Origin: Okeania sp. SIO1I7
GTDB taxonomy: Bacteria; Cyanobacteriota; Cyanobacteriia; Cyanobacteriales; Microcoleaceae
Assembly: GCA_010672585.1 (NCBI GenBank)
Contig: JAAHGF010000001.1
Location: forward strand, 186,001-250,000
Reading direction: 5' to 3'
DNA: 64,000 nt
Every line of letters starts with the position of its first letter. Position 1 is the stretch's first letter. Below the pieces are notes generated by a model. The model saw only the letters and a program-made list of their open reading frames with translations, made no database searches and was not told the DNA's origin. Shown here in pieces: positions 1 to 8,760 of this stretch. The position numbers were made by a program, and so were the translations under genes.

Positions 1-91
1 TAACTTTTGAACTTTTTAGATAGACTATTAATCGAGCAAGTCTTTGATTATCTGGCCCTTATTTATTAAATTGAACTGAGGTGGATAAATT

Positions 92-601
92 ATGAAACTG
101 AATGAGTCATCAATATCTTACAATGAAGCCACTTTTATACACAAAGCTAAAAATTCTTCTGCTCCGAAAGTAAAGGGTTCTAAAAGTATAGTTAAACCTA
201 ATAGAGAATTATCTTGGCAAGTAGCAAATAGTCTTTTAATTAGCTTCAAATATGCTTGGGCAGGATTGTCTTATGCTTTCCAGACTCAACGTAATTTTCG
301 GATTCATACTTTCATCGGTATTGTTGCTGTTAGTTTGAGTATTTTATTAGAGTTAAAACCAATAGAAACAGCAGTTATTGTATTAACTATTGGATTAGTT
401 ATGGCTATGGAATTACTGAATACTGCTATTGAATCTGTGGTAGATTTAACAGTTAAAAAGAGTTACCATGAGTTAGCTAAAATTGCTAAAGATTGTGCTG
501 CGGGTGCTGTTTTAATTTCAGCTATTGTCGCATTACTTATCGCAAGTTATCTGATTTTACCTCCATTATTAAGTCTGGTTATTGGTACTTTTAGTAGTTA
601 G
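92..601 (+). CDS. dgkA: Diacylglycerol/undecaprenol kinase family membrane protein
   Basis: The 169-residue protein has a variable polar N-terminus of about 45 residues and then the compact three-helix membrane kinase fold. The family signature is visible at residues 106-119 (AMELLNTAIESVVDL) and followed by AKDCAAGAVL at about 132-141. Hydrophobic segments lie near 71-88, 92-108 and 138-158. Members phosphorylate diacylglycerol or undecaprenol in the inner membrane and so feed lipid-carrier recycling for wall synthesis; the substrate cannot be read from sequence. The N-terminal extension is longer than in E. coli DgkA but usual for cyanobacterial members. GAGGTGG lies about 8 bases before the ATG. 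In many cyanobacteria this gene precedes trpG, as here, but the two are separated by about 1 kb of repeat-filled spacer. Confidence 0.93.
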   Translation: MKLNESSISYNEATFIHKAKNSSAPKVKGSKSIVKPNRELSWQVANSLLISFKYAWAGLSYAFQTQRNFRIHTFIGIVAVSLSILLELKPIETAVIVLTIGLVMAMELLNTAIESVVDLTVKKSYHELAKIAKDCAAGAVLISAIVALLIASYLILPPLLSLVIGTFSS

Positions 602-872
602 GGATTATCACCTTGATTGATTAAATGACGTACAACGTTTGAGATTTTAAGTTGATATTTAATGAAATTTCAAACAAGAGTTGGTGATTTACTAACAGTA
701 AAAAGTCCGGTAAACCTTTTTGCCTATTGCCTATTGCCAAAAAGGGGGTTCTTTACCCAACTCAAATGAAATTATACCAAATTCAAGAAAGATTGTTACA
801 GTAAAATATAGATGCTTAACGGAGTTGAAAAATCTTCACTTTTTATTGATTATACCTACCACCTACCACCTA

Positions 873-1107
873 ATACCAATTTGATAAATATTTGCTACAA
901 ATAGTTAGGCTATTTCTTAGGAGTCAACCCACCCCTCGCCCCTCCCCCTCCCAGGAGGGGAGGGGAATTCAGGAGTCAGGAGTCGTATGGGAATTGCTTC
1001 AATAACAGTTTTTAGGTCATAAATTATCTTTCTTGTCAAAGGGACATTCCCTGCAAAATATTTTTATTGCACTTATTATTCGTAACATTCTTTTTTCAAA
1101 TTGGTAT
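873..1107. repeat. Inverted-repeat element with ATACCAATTTGA ends
   Basis: The left end reads ATACCAATTTGA and the right end TCAAATTGGTAT, a perfect 12-base inverted repeat enclosing about 210 bp of non-coding sequence with a C-rich/G-rich hairpin and a GGAGTCA tandem. No transposase is present, so this is best read as a miniature non-autonomous element. Single ends resembling it occur near 770, 18246 and 24953. Confidence 0.6.
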
Positions 1108-1377
1108 AACATCTTGAATAGCCAATGTAGCAATATTTTTTGAAAATGGTATTACTATATAAGTTTTTGCCATTATCTAAAGTATCTGACTTTTCACAGT
1201 AAAAACAATTTTTACTGAAGTAGACCTCTAACTATAATCAAACTATTTTGGAAGTTGACTGATAAATACTTCTTGCATAAGTTTAATGAAGCTAGAATTG
1301 TAATAATACAATAGTGTTTTTTTGTGCTTTAGTTGCAATCTTGATCTTTAGCTCAGTAGTATAACTTTAGTCTTCTG

Positions 1378-1525
1378 GGCGTTGCTGAATTGAAGTATGA
1401 ATGCACGATTGTTTGGTTCTACTCAAGCCCCCTAAATCCCCCAAAATTGGGGGACTTTTAGAGTTTTATCCCCCCAAAATTGGGGGGTTAGGGGGGCTTG
1501 CATCATACCCAGAATCAGCAACGCC
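1378..1525. mobile_element. Miniature inverted-repeat element, family GGCGTTGCTGA, copy 1
   Basis: Ends are GGCGTTGCTGAATT and TCAGCAACGCC. The element is flanked on both sides by GTCTTCTG (1370-1377 and 1526-1533), a perfect 8-base target-site duplication. Inside lies a very strong hairpin of C-rich and G-rich arms around CAAAATTG. A near-identical copy lies at 28518-28662 and a partial left end occurs near 2243. Confidence 0.85.
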
Positions 1526-1641
1526 GTCTTCTGAATCTTATACTTGAGAAATTCTTGGTCAAAATAACTAATCATAAAAATGAGCGATCGCTCATTGATT
1601 GAGAGATTTAATATATCTAGGGAATGAAGGAGTAAAAAGCT

Positions 1642-2235
1642 TTGATTATAGTTATAGATAATTACGATAGTTTTACCTACAACTTAGTACAATATTTAGG
1701 TGAATTGGGTGCAGAATTAGCAGTTGCAGCTAATATTAAAGTTTACCGTAACGATAAAATTTCTTTGGCAGAAATTAATGAGTTAAAACCTGATGGAGTG
1801 GTTATTTCTCCAGGTCCTGGTCGCCCTGAAGATGCCGGAATTTCTCAAGCATTAATTAAAGAATTAGGAGCAAGTTTACCTATATTGGGAGTGTGTCTCG
1901 GTCATCAAAGTATTGGTCAAGTATTTGGGGGAAAAATTGTTGCTGCGCCAGAATTAATGCACGGTAAAACTTCTGAAATTTATCATCACGGAGTAGGAAT
2001 TTTTGCAGGGTTAGATAATCCTATAACTGCTACGAGATATCATAGTTTAGTTATAGATAAAGAAAGTTGTCCTGAAGTATTGGAAATTACGGGATGGGTT
2101 GAGGATGGAACTATTATGGGTGTTAGACATAAAAATTATCCTCATATTCAGGGTGTACAATTTCATCCAGAAAGTATTTTAACTAATTCTGGAAAGTTGT
2201 TACTGAGAAATTTTTTGGAAGGGTTAGGTTTATAG
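1642..2235 (+). CDS. trpG: Anthranilate/aminodeoxychorismate synthase component II (glutamine amidotransferase)
   Basis: This class I glutamine amidotransferase releases ammonia from glutamine for anthranilate (tryptophan) or 4-amino-4-deoxychorismate (folate) synthesis together with a TrpE/PabB partner not in the window. The 197-residue length is normal. The start of the fold is IDNYDSFTYNLVQYLGEL, the oxyanion region is SPGPGRPEDAG at about 56-66, the nucleophile is Cys85 in GVCLGHQS, and His175/Glu177 lie in GVQFHPES. A TTG start at 1642 is chosen because it begins exactly at the family start and AAGGAG lies about 9 bases upstream; no ATG fits. TrpG and PabA cannot be told apart from this sequence. 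Confidence 0.94.
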   Translation: MIIVIDNYDSFTYNLVQYLGELGAELAVAANIKVYRNDKISLAEINELKPDGVVISPGPGRPEDAGISQALIKELGASLPILGVCLGHQSIGQVFGGKIVAAPELMHGKTSEIYHHGVGIFAGLDNPITATRYHSLVIDKESCPEVLEITGWVEDGTIMGVRHKNYPHIQGVQFHPESILTNSGKLLLRNFLEGLGL

Positions 2236-2364
2236 AAATTTGGGCGTTACTGAATTGAGCTATGAATTTGTTAAACTGAAGTACTAGAATACTTCAGATA
2301 GCGATCGCTATTCAGAGGAAAATTTTTGATTTCTTCGAGGGGTAACTGTTTCTCCTTGTTGTTC

Positions 2365-2924
2365 ATAGTCTCACCTGCATGCAGCTAGACGAGATTCAAT
2401 TAATTGACGACATTGTTGCCAATTTTCTTTGACTTTAGAAAATGATTTATCTGTCCTTAATAAGACTTGACTATAGATACAAAAAGCTGCCCCTGGATTA
2501 CGGATATATTTCTGATATTTAGAATTTTTAGCAATGGCCATTGCAGGCGAAAGATAGGCCATAGCATCATCATATCGCTTTTGCTTAAATCTTGCCCATC
2601 CTAAATTTTTAAATATGCTGTATTTTTGGGTCTGGAAATTCAACATTTCCTCAGGGGAAATTCTCTCTATATTCAGCTAAATTAATATCTTGAATTAATA
2701 TCGGTATTTTCTCTAAATTGTCTATCTAATTATTCAATTTTTAATACCGCAGAAGCAGAGGGTTTGATTTAATTTGATAATGCTTTATCAAAAGCATCTC
2801 TAGTTAATAATATTTCGATAACTTCCTGCTTCAATAGGGGAGGATTAGAGGCATTTAATTTGTCTAATAATTGTTATAAAATCCTTTTATAATAGTCTAA
2901 AATATCTAAAATAGTGATTTTCAT
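2365..2924 (-). pseudogene. Deleted and frame-disrupted copy of the TPR membrane protein gene at 54091-55404
   Basis: Read on the minus strand from the ATG at 2924, the sequence follows the intact TPR gene at 54091 almost base for base, including the upstream AATGTTAGG and the first ~86 codons (for example KQEVIEILLTRDA-like and DINLAEYRENF). It then jumps straight to the C-terminal part from about codon 329 (NFQTQKYSIFKNLGWARFKQKR) and continues to the LIESRLAA region at about codon 420. Both transmembrane segments and the first TPRs are missing, and stops interrupt the N-terminal part. The open stretch at 2371-2646 is only the surviving C-terminal piece. It lies in inverted orientation about 52 kb from its parent, so it is a decayed duplicate. 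Confidence 0.88.
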
Positions 2925-3405
2925 CCCCTAACATTCCTCTGAATACCGACAGCTTTTCCTAGAAATAACGTTCATCTATTTCTTACTTTAACAGCTAGAT
3001 TCGCTCTACTCTGGATAATGAGCGAAAAAGTAGTGTTTGAGATTGCTTCCATCCACTCCGTTCCAATCGCAATGATATTTTACATTTAATTATACCTACC
3101 TACTTAATAAATAATTTATTAAGTCGATAAATCTGATTTTTCAACCGTAATTATTTTGTTAAAATTAACCAATAAAATTAATTCTTATATAACACATAAA
3201 AATCTACTGATAATTTGTCTATGACCAAAAAAAGTTTCAAGCCTCCCCCTTTTCAGGGAATAAAAAGCAGTCGTTAGCGTAGCTTCCCGTAGGGTGGGAT
3301 AGCGAGGTTTCCTCTCCATATCAAATCGACCAAGAGAAGTAAAATCCTGTATCTTCAAACCTTCTTATTGCAGAAAGTACTGATAACTGATAACTGATAA
3401 CTGAA
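2925..3405. other. Spacer with a divergent dispersed repeat
   Basis: No gene is seen. The part at about 3236-3370 (AAGCCTCCCC, a short palindromic insert TAGCTTCCCGTAGGGTGGGA, then GACCAAGAGAAGTAAAATCC) is a divergent member of the dispersed repeat found at 33173-33425 and 48840-49018. A tandem TGATAAC run (3380-3403) sits immediately before the next ATG. Confidence 0.6.
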
Positions 3406-4554
3406 ATGACCATATCATCCCCACCGAAAAACTCGGAAATTATCCTAAATATAGAGCAAATAGAAACTTCAATTTTACAAAAAATTATAGCTCCCCTAGC
3501 TAATGAAATAGATAGGGATCAAGAAACATTAAAAACAGCTTTAATGACTCTAGGAAAATCGGGATTATTAGCATTAAAAATTCCGCAAAAGTGGGGTGGT
3601 CTAGAATTAAATCAACAAGAATTTTTTAACTATCAATTACTCATAGCAAGATATTCTGGTGCATTAGCTTTTCTCCAAACTCAACATCAAAGTGCAGCAG
3701 CAATGTTAGCATCAAGTCAAAACACTCAATTACAACAACAATATTTACCTCATTTAAGTCACGGCAAAATCTTGTTAGGAATAGGCTTTTCTCAACTCAG
3801 ACGTTCTGGAGAACCACCTGTAAAAGCTTCTCCAACTAGAGGTGGATACTATATAGAAGGAATTGTTCCTTGGATAACTGGGTGGAGTATATTTCAGGAA
3901 TTTATTCTTGCAGCAAAATTACCTGATGGCAGAGCAGTTTTTGGCATTCTTCCTTTGATTGATACCACTAAATTAAATGGTAGTATTACTTTCTCAGAAA
4001 TAATGCCTTTATGCGCTATGACTTCAACTAATACTGTTAGTGCTACAGTAAAAAATTGGTTTTTACCTGATGAGCAAGTAGTTTCTATCAAACCTGTAAA
4101 TTGGATTCACAATAGCGATCGACAAAAAGTTCTCGCTTTTAGTGCTTTTGCTTTAGGATGTGCTTTAGCAGGTATAGATATTATGAAAGCAACATCAAAA
4201 ACTAAACCTCTTCCTTTTATTCCAGATGCAATTTCTTCCTTACAAATTCAGGTTGATAAATGTCGAAATGCCATAGAAGAAGCCAATAAAAATCCGGATA
4301 CTGATTTTGCTGAAAAACTCCACCTCAGAGCAACAGCTATTAATTTAGCCCAGCGTTGTACTGCTGCTGCTGTTACTGTTTCTAGTGGCGCTGCTAATCA
4401 CAAAAATCATGGAGCGCAACGGGTTTATCGCGAGGCTTTAGTATACACAGTTTCAGGTCAAACTACAGATATTATGGAAGCTACTCTCAAATGTTATAGC
4501 AGGGAACAGGGAACAGGGAACAGGGAACAGGGGGAAAAACATTTCCCTGTCTGA
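3406..4554 (+). CDS. Acyl-CoA dehydrogenase family protein
   Basis: The 382-residue protein has the helical N-terminal domain (about 20-120), the beta-domain (about 120-235) and the C-terminal four-helix bundle (about 240-365) of FAD-linked acyl-CoA dehydrogenases. The family normally oxidises acyl thioesters or related substrates; no substrate can be given. The usual catalytic glutamate is not evident, so a non-classical activity is possible. The C-terminus is odd: from about residue 366 (SREQGTGNREQGEKHFPV) the frame runs through GGGAACA tandem repeats, so the last ~17 residues are repeat-derived. The start is the ATG directly after a TGATAAC tandem repeat; a ribosome-binding site is not clear. 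Confidence 0.8.
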   Translation: MTISSPPKNSEIILNIEQIETSILQKIIAPLANEIDRDQETLKTALMTLGKSGLLALKIPQKWGGLELNQQEFFNYQLLIARYSGALAFLQTQHQSAAAMLASSQNTQLQQQYLPHLSHGKILLGIGFSQLRRSGEPPVKASPTRGGYYIEGIVPWITGWSIFQEFILAAKLPDGRAVFGILPLIDTTKLNGSITFSEIMPLCAMTSTNTVSATVKNWFLPDEQVVSIKPVNWIHNSDRQKVLAFSAFALGCALAGIDIMKATSKTKPLPFIPDAISSLQIQVDKCRNAIEEANKNPDTDFAEKLHLRATAINLAQRCTAAAVTVSSGAANHKNHGAQRVYREALVYTVSGQTTDIMEATLKCYSREQGTGNREQGEKHFPV

Positions 4555-5029
<475 letters not shown>

Positions 5030-6829
5030 CTAAATAGATTCCAATGGCGTCCCTAACCATCCTGCAAAATTTTCTAATTGTTTGAGTGTGGTGCTGCTAA
5101 ATGGTACTACTTGGTAATGACTAGGACTAGGAGCTGCTAAAGTTACCTTATGGGTCAGAAGTCGATCCTGATGAAAAACCGTCACTTCAATCGAATCTCC
5201 TGGTTGATAATCTTTGAGGCGATCGCTCAACTTATCAGCATTTACCCGAAAACCATCTATTGCCAATAACTCATCACCCGCATCCAATCCCGCCAATTGT
5301 GCTGGCCCTTGGGCTTCGACAAATTTAATTATTTCTTTACCATTTTTAGTGCTGACATTCATACCTAAATTAGGCCATTTATTGTCTTCTCTCTGAAGTC
5401 GTAATCCAAAAGGCTTGAGATACTCATCAAAAGGTAACTCATCTACACCATCAATATACCTCTCAAAAAAGTCATCCAAATTTACTTCTGCTACTTCTTC
5501 AATTACACTTTTCAGTTGTTCGGGAGTAAAGCCTATTTCTGGTTTACCAAACTGCTCCCACATTTGGCGCATTACATCATCTAACGAGTATTGATTTTGA
5601 TGTTTTTCCCTAATTAATAAATCGAGCAATAAAGATACCATCGCTCCTTTTAAATAATAGGAAATCTGGCAATTATTGCTATTAGCATCCCGACGATAAA
5701 GTTTAATCCAAGCATCCCAACTAGACTCACTTAGGGGCTGTACCTTTCGTCCTATTGTTGTTAGGAAAAGTGTAATTTCTTTCCCTAATCCTTGTAAGAA
5801 AGTTTGAGCATCATAAACACCAGCTCTCAAAGGAATTAATAAATCATAATAGCTAGTTGTACCCTCACAAAACCATAGAGAAGGAGTATAGTTCTCCTGT
5901 TCATAATTAAATACTTCTAGAGCTTTAGGTCGAATACGCTTAACATTCCATAAGTGAAAAAATTCATGGGCAACTAATTGCATGAAGCGGTCGCGTTTTT
6001 CCTTACTCCTAAAACTAAATCTAGGATAATTTAAAGTACAGCTAAATTTATGCTCTAAACCACCAAACCCCTGTCCAGATATATGCAATAAAAATAGATA
6101 TTTTTCATAAGGTAAACCACCAAAAAACTTTCCTTCCATATCAATAATTTTCTTGATATCTGGAATTAACTTTTCTGGTTCCGCATTACCTGTTCCCCAA
6201 ATAGCTAACTGATGTGCTTTTCCTTGTACTTCAAATTGATATAATTGATGAGTACCTATTTCAAAAGGACTATCTACTAAAGTATCAAAATCTACTGCCT
6301 CAAATGTATTATCAGAACCTGGAATTTCTTGTAAAGAAGTCGCTACTTTCCAATCAGGTTTAGGTGGAATAATCTTTATCCAAATCGAATTTTTCTCAGC
6401 TCCAGGAATATCAAAAAACAAAGCTGCACCATTAAAATAACCATGTGTAGAGTCTAAATGATTAGTGCGTACTGTTAATTCATTTGCAAATATCCTGTAC
6501 TGTACTATTACTTCAGAAGTTCCTGAAGTTTCTATTTGCCAATGATTTTTACTCAGCTTTTTCCAATGTAAAGAACATTCATTTTCACTATAAGCACAAA
6601 AATCTTGCAAATGTTTAGCATATTCTCTAACTAAGTAAGAACCTGGTGTCCATACAGGCATCTTTAAATCCAGTTTTCGATCTTTTTGTAGCGAAGGAGA
6701 TAGTTGTTCAAGTTTGACACGCAAACTAACCTCAAACAGATGAGATTCTGGATGAGGCATAAATACTTGATATTGAATTGCTGGTTTTTTAACTGTGGGA
6801 CTGAGGGATACTGTTCTAGCTTCAGTCAT
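5030..6829 (-). CDS. M61 family peptidase with PDZ domain
   Basis: The 599-residue protein matches the M61 (glycyl aminopeptidase) architecture: an N-terminal beta-rich domain (about 15-190), a gluzincin catalytic domain with HEFFH at about residue 285 followed by LWNVKRIRPKAL, and a C-terminal PDZ domain at about 475-570 (MNVSTKNGKEIIKFVEAQGPA, LDAGDELLAIDG). Length is normal for the family. M61 enzymes are zinc aminopeptidases; the PDZ domain probably binds substrate tails. No signal peptide is seen, so a cytoplasmic location is likely. It stands alone, with the Crp-type regulator gene upstream in the same direction after a 145-base gap. Confidence 0.9.
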   Translation of the reverse strand: MTEARTVSLSPTVKKPAIQYQVFMPHPESHLFEVSLRVKLEQLSPSLQKDRKLDLKMPVWTPGSYLVREYAKHLQDFCAYSENECSLHWKKLSKNHWQIETSGTSEVIVQYRIFANELTVRTNHLDSTHGYFNGAALFFDIPGAEKNSIWIKIIPPKPDWKVATSLQEIPGSDNTFEAVDFDTLVDSPFEIGTHQLYQFEVQGKAHQLAIWGTGNAEPEKLIPDIKKIIDMEGKFFGGLPYEKYLFLLHISGQGFGGLEHKFSCTLNYPRFSFRSKEKRDRFMQLVAHEFFHLWNVKRIRPKALEVFNYEQENYTPSLWFCEGTTSYYDLLIPLRAGVYDAQTFLQGLGKEITLFLTTIGRKVQPLSESSWDAWIKLYRRDANSNNCQISYYLKGAMVSLLLDLLIREKHQNQYSLDDVMRQMWEQFGKPEIGFTPEQLKSVIEEVAEVNLDDFFERYIDGVDELPFDEYLKPFGLRLQREDNKWPNLGMNVSTKNGKEIIKFVEAQGPAQLAGLDAGDELLAIDGFRVNADKLSDRLKDYQPGDSIEVTVFHQDRLLTHKVTLAAPSPSHYQVVPFSSTTLKQLENFAGWLGTPLESI

Positions 6830-6974
6830 GGTTATTTATTTTTAATATGAACTATTTCCATTTGATTTTAGTATATATATTTTCTCTTAGTTCATCACAT
6901 ATTAATTAATATTATTTTTCAGACAAAACTTTCGATTAAAATTTTAATGTTTGAAACATTATTATTAATCTAGT

Positions 6975-7658
6975 CTATTGACTTGCTAAATGCATTAAAT
7001 GTTTGAGATTAAGTAATTGAATTACTTGATATTCTGTATCTCTATTAATCCACCCCTTCGTCTGTAATTTTTCCATGATTTTGCTAGTTTCTTCGATTTT
7101 TATATCTGTGACATCAGCTAAATCTTGGTCAGGAACATTAAATATTTCACAGTTTTTTTCTGTAGTCTGACCGTAATTTTCTGCTAATTCAACTAATGTA
7201 TTAGCTAGTTTTACGGCAGGGGGTCTATGACGCAGTTGATAACGAATGTTTGTTTGCCTGAGACGCTTGACCATAAGTTGAAGCATTCGATGATGTAGCT
7301 GAGGGTCTTTGAAGAGAGTTTGAATAAATCTTTGAGCTGAAATACTAATCAAACGTACTGGTGATAAGGCAACGACATCATTTGAGCGTGGTGACTCATC
7401 TAGAATAGCCATTTCTCCAAAAAAATCTCCTCTCCCTAGAATAGCCAGTGTCACTGAGTTGTCAGAGGACAATCTGCGTCTGACTTTGACCCAACCGGAT
7501 ACCACGAAGTAAACTGCATTACCCCAAGCATCTTCCATTAAAACTACTCTATCTGAGGGATATTCGTGTTTTACTGCAACTGAGAGTAGCCATTCCAAGG
7601 TTTCTGGGTTTGCTCCCTTAAACAGAGGAAAAAGCTCACTGAAAGCTTCTGTCTGCAT
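6975..7658 (-). CDS. Crp/Fnr family transcriptional regulator
   Basis: The 227-residue protein has a cyclic-nucleotide-binding beta-roll (about 10-125, with GRGDFFGEMAILDESPRSNDVVAL covering the phosphate-binding cassette), a long dimerisation helix (about 130-160) and a winged helix-turn-helix at about 165-215 (DLADVTDIKIEETSKIMEKLQTKGWI). The PBC glutamate and arginine are present, which is compatible with cyclic nucleotide binding, but the ligand is not known. It probably controls genes elsewhere; nothing nearby shows an obvious recognition site. Confidence 0.9.
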   Translation of the reverse strand: MQTEAFSELFPLFKGANPETLEWLLSVAVKHEYPSDRVVLMEDAWGNAVYFVVSGWVKVRRRLSSDNSVTLAILGRGDFFGEMAILDESPRSNDVVALSPVRLISISAQRFIQTLFKDPQLHHRMLQLMVKRLRQTNIRYQLRHRPPAVKLANTLVELAENYGQTTEKNCEIFNVPDQDLADVTDIKIEETSKIMEKLQTKGWINRDTEYQVIQLLNLKHLMHLASQ

Positions 7659-7734
7659 GAAAATTAGTTATCTTTGTCGTATCTTGATGTTGTTAAACTG
7701 CTGCTCTATAAAATTGATACAAAACGTCACAAAC

Positions 7735-7950
7735 AGTGACGAATTGATGTTTAATTCCTGCTTCCACTGATACCGTCGGCAGTTACTCATCCACAGGCAT
7801 TGACGGTCGAACTGGCCGCATCCCTCAAATTAATACTTGCGTTTAAATCTCTATCTATTGATCAGCCACATTCTGGGCAATCATAAGTTCTTAGATTTAA
7901 TGGCATATCTTGAACGTGACCGCAGTTAGAACAAGTCTTTGATGATGGAA
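7735..7950 (-). pseudogene. TnpB (IS200/IS605) C-terminal zinc-finger remnant
   Basis: On the minus strand the sequence reads SSKTCSNCGHVQDMPLNLR, then TYDCPECG, a stop, and IDRDLNASINLRDAA, which is the C-terminal zinc ribbon and last RuvC motif (DRDxNAS) of TnpB/OrfB nucleases. An in-frame stop and the absence of the N-terminal 300 residues show that it is dead. The adjacent tail matches the type of C-terminus seen in the remnant at 10311-10530. It is one of three TnpB fragments within 4 kb. Confidence 0.85.
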
Positions 7951-8173
7951 AAAATCTATATACTATTCAGAGCGGCACAACCGTACCATTGGCACTTATA
8001 CTCAAGCTGTCTCCGAAACTCATAAAATCCTTGGTCTGCACCTACCCCTCTAGCTCCCCTACCGGGAGGGGATGGGGGTGGGTTATGGTTAGTTAACATT
8101 CTCCACTAACATTCAAATATTCAATTACTACACTGCATTTTTTCTTCTTCCTTCTTCCTTCTGCCGAAATAAC

Positions 8174-8209
8174 TAAAAAAACGGGCTAACCCGATCTTGG
8201 TTAACCCGC
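8174..8209 (-). terminator. Intrinsic terminator of ycf35
   Basis: Read on the minus strand, GCGGGTTAACC-AAGATC-GGGTTAGCCCG is followed by seven T. It lies about 25 bases after the ycf35 stop codon and is a strong rho-independent terminator. Confidence 0.85.
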
Positions 8210-8232
8210 AAACTTGGGAACGCGCAAATAAA

Positions 8233-8586
8233 TTACTTCTGCACAACCAACTTGACATTAGCGTTTTGCAGACCGCGTTGCTTAACAGCGGCTAAAGTTT
8301 TATTAACGGCATACTTCTGATTGATGGAGTTGATCAACTCAGTTTGATTGTGCTTTTTAGCAACACCCCAGAGGTCAGCGATCAGGTCAAAAGAACCATC
8401 ACTGTTGGAAGACCAACCTAAATCATATTCACCTTCGAGAACAGCAACGATATCTGAACGTACACGTTGGCCATTGTAGCCACGAACATCAGCGTTAGTT
8501 TTAACTGTGATGCCCAAGTCACGCAGAGAAGCTTTTAAAATTTCAGAATCAGTGATCTTGGTACGCAGTGTGCTGAAGTGAGACAT
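8233..8586 (-). CDS. ycf35: Ycf35/DUF1257 protein
   Basis: The 117-residue protein begins MSHFSTLRTKITDSEILKAS and contains GYNGQRVRSDIVAVLEGEYDLGW, the pattern of the DUF1257/Ycf35 family conserved in cyanobacteria and red-algal plastids. Function is unknown. The gene has a perfect GGAGG ribosome-binding site 8-9 bases before the ATG, its own terminator downstream, and lies 175 bases after ycf46 on the same strand, a neighbourhood commonly seen in cyanobacteria. Strong translation signals and an own promoter region in the gap suggest it is well expressed. Confidence 0.92.
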   Translation of the reverse strand: MSHFSTLRTKITDSEILKASLRDLGITVKTNADVRGYNGQRVRSDIVAVLEGEYDLGWSSNSDGSFDLIADLWGVAKKHNQTELINSINQKYAVNKTLAAVKQRGLQNANVKLVVQK

Positions 8587-8760
8587 TCGAGTTTCCTCCT
8601 AATTTTAAAACTGAAAACAGAAACAACAACGGTTTTTATGAAAAGTTACCACTGCTCAGAATCGTTAAGTTGATATCGAGTCAAGGTGGTTTTTTTTAGG
8701 CACTGCTAGTAACTTTATCCATTACTAGCCTTTACTCCTGTTTGGACCAGGAGAAAGCTT

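Larger units (their letters stand above)
602..1641. other. Repeat-rich spacer between dgkA and trpG
   Basis: No coding region is supported. The spacer holds short tandem runs (CCTATTG and CCTACCA units near 720-870), a G/C-rich block near 930-965, an inverted-repeat element at 873-1107 and a complete miniature element at 1378-1525. A HIP1 octamer lies just before trpG near 1584. Confidence 0.8.
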
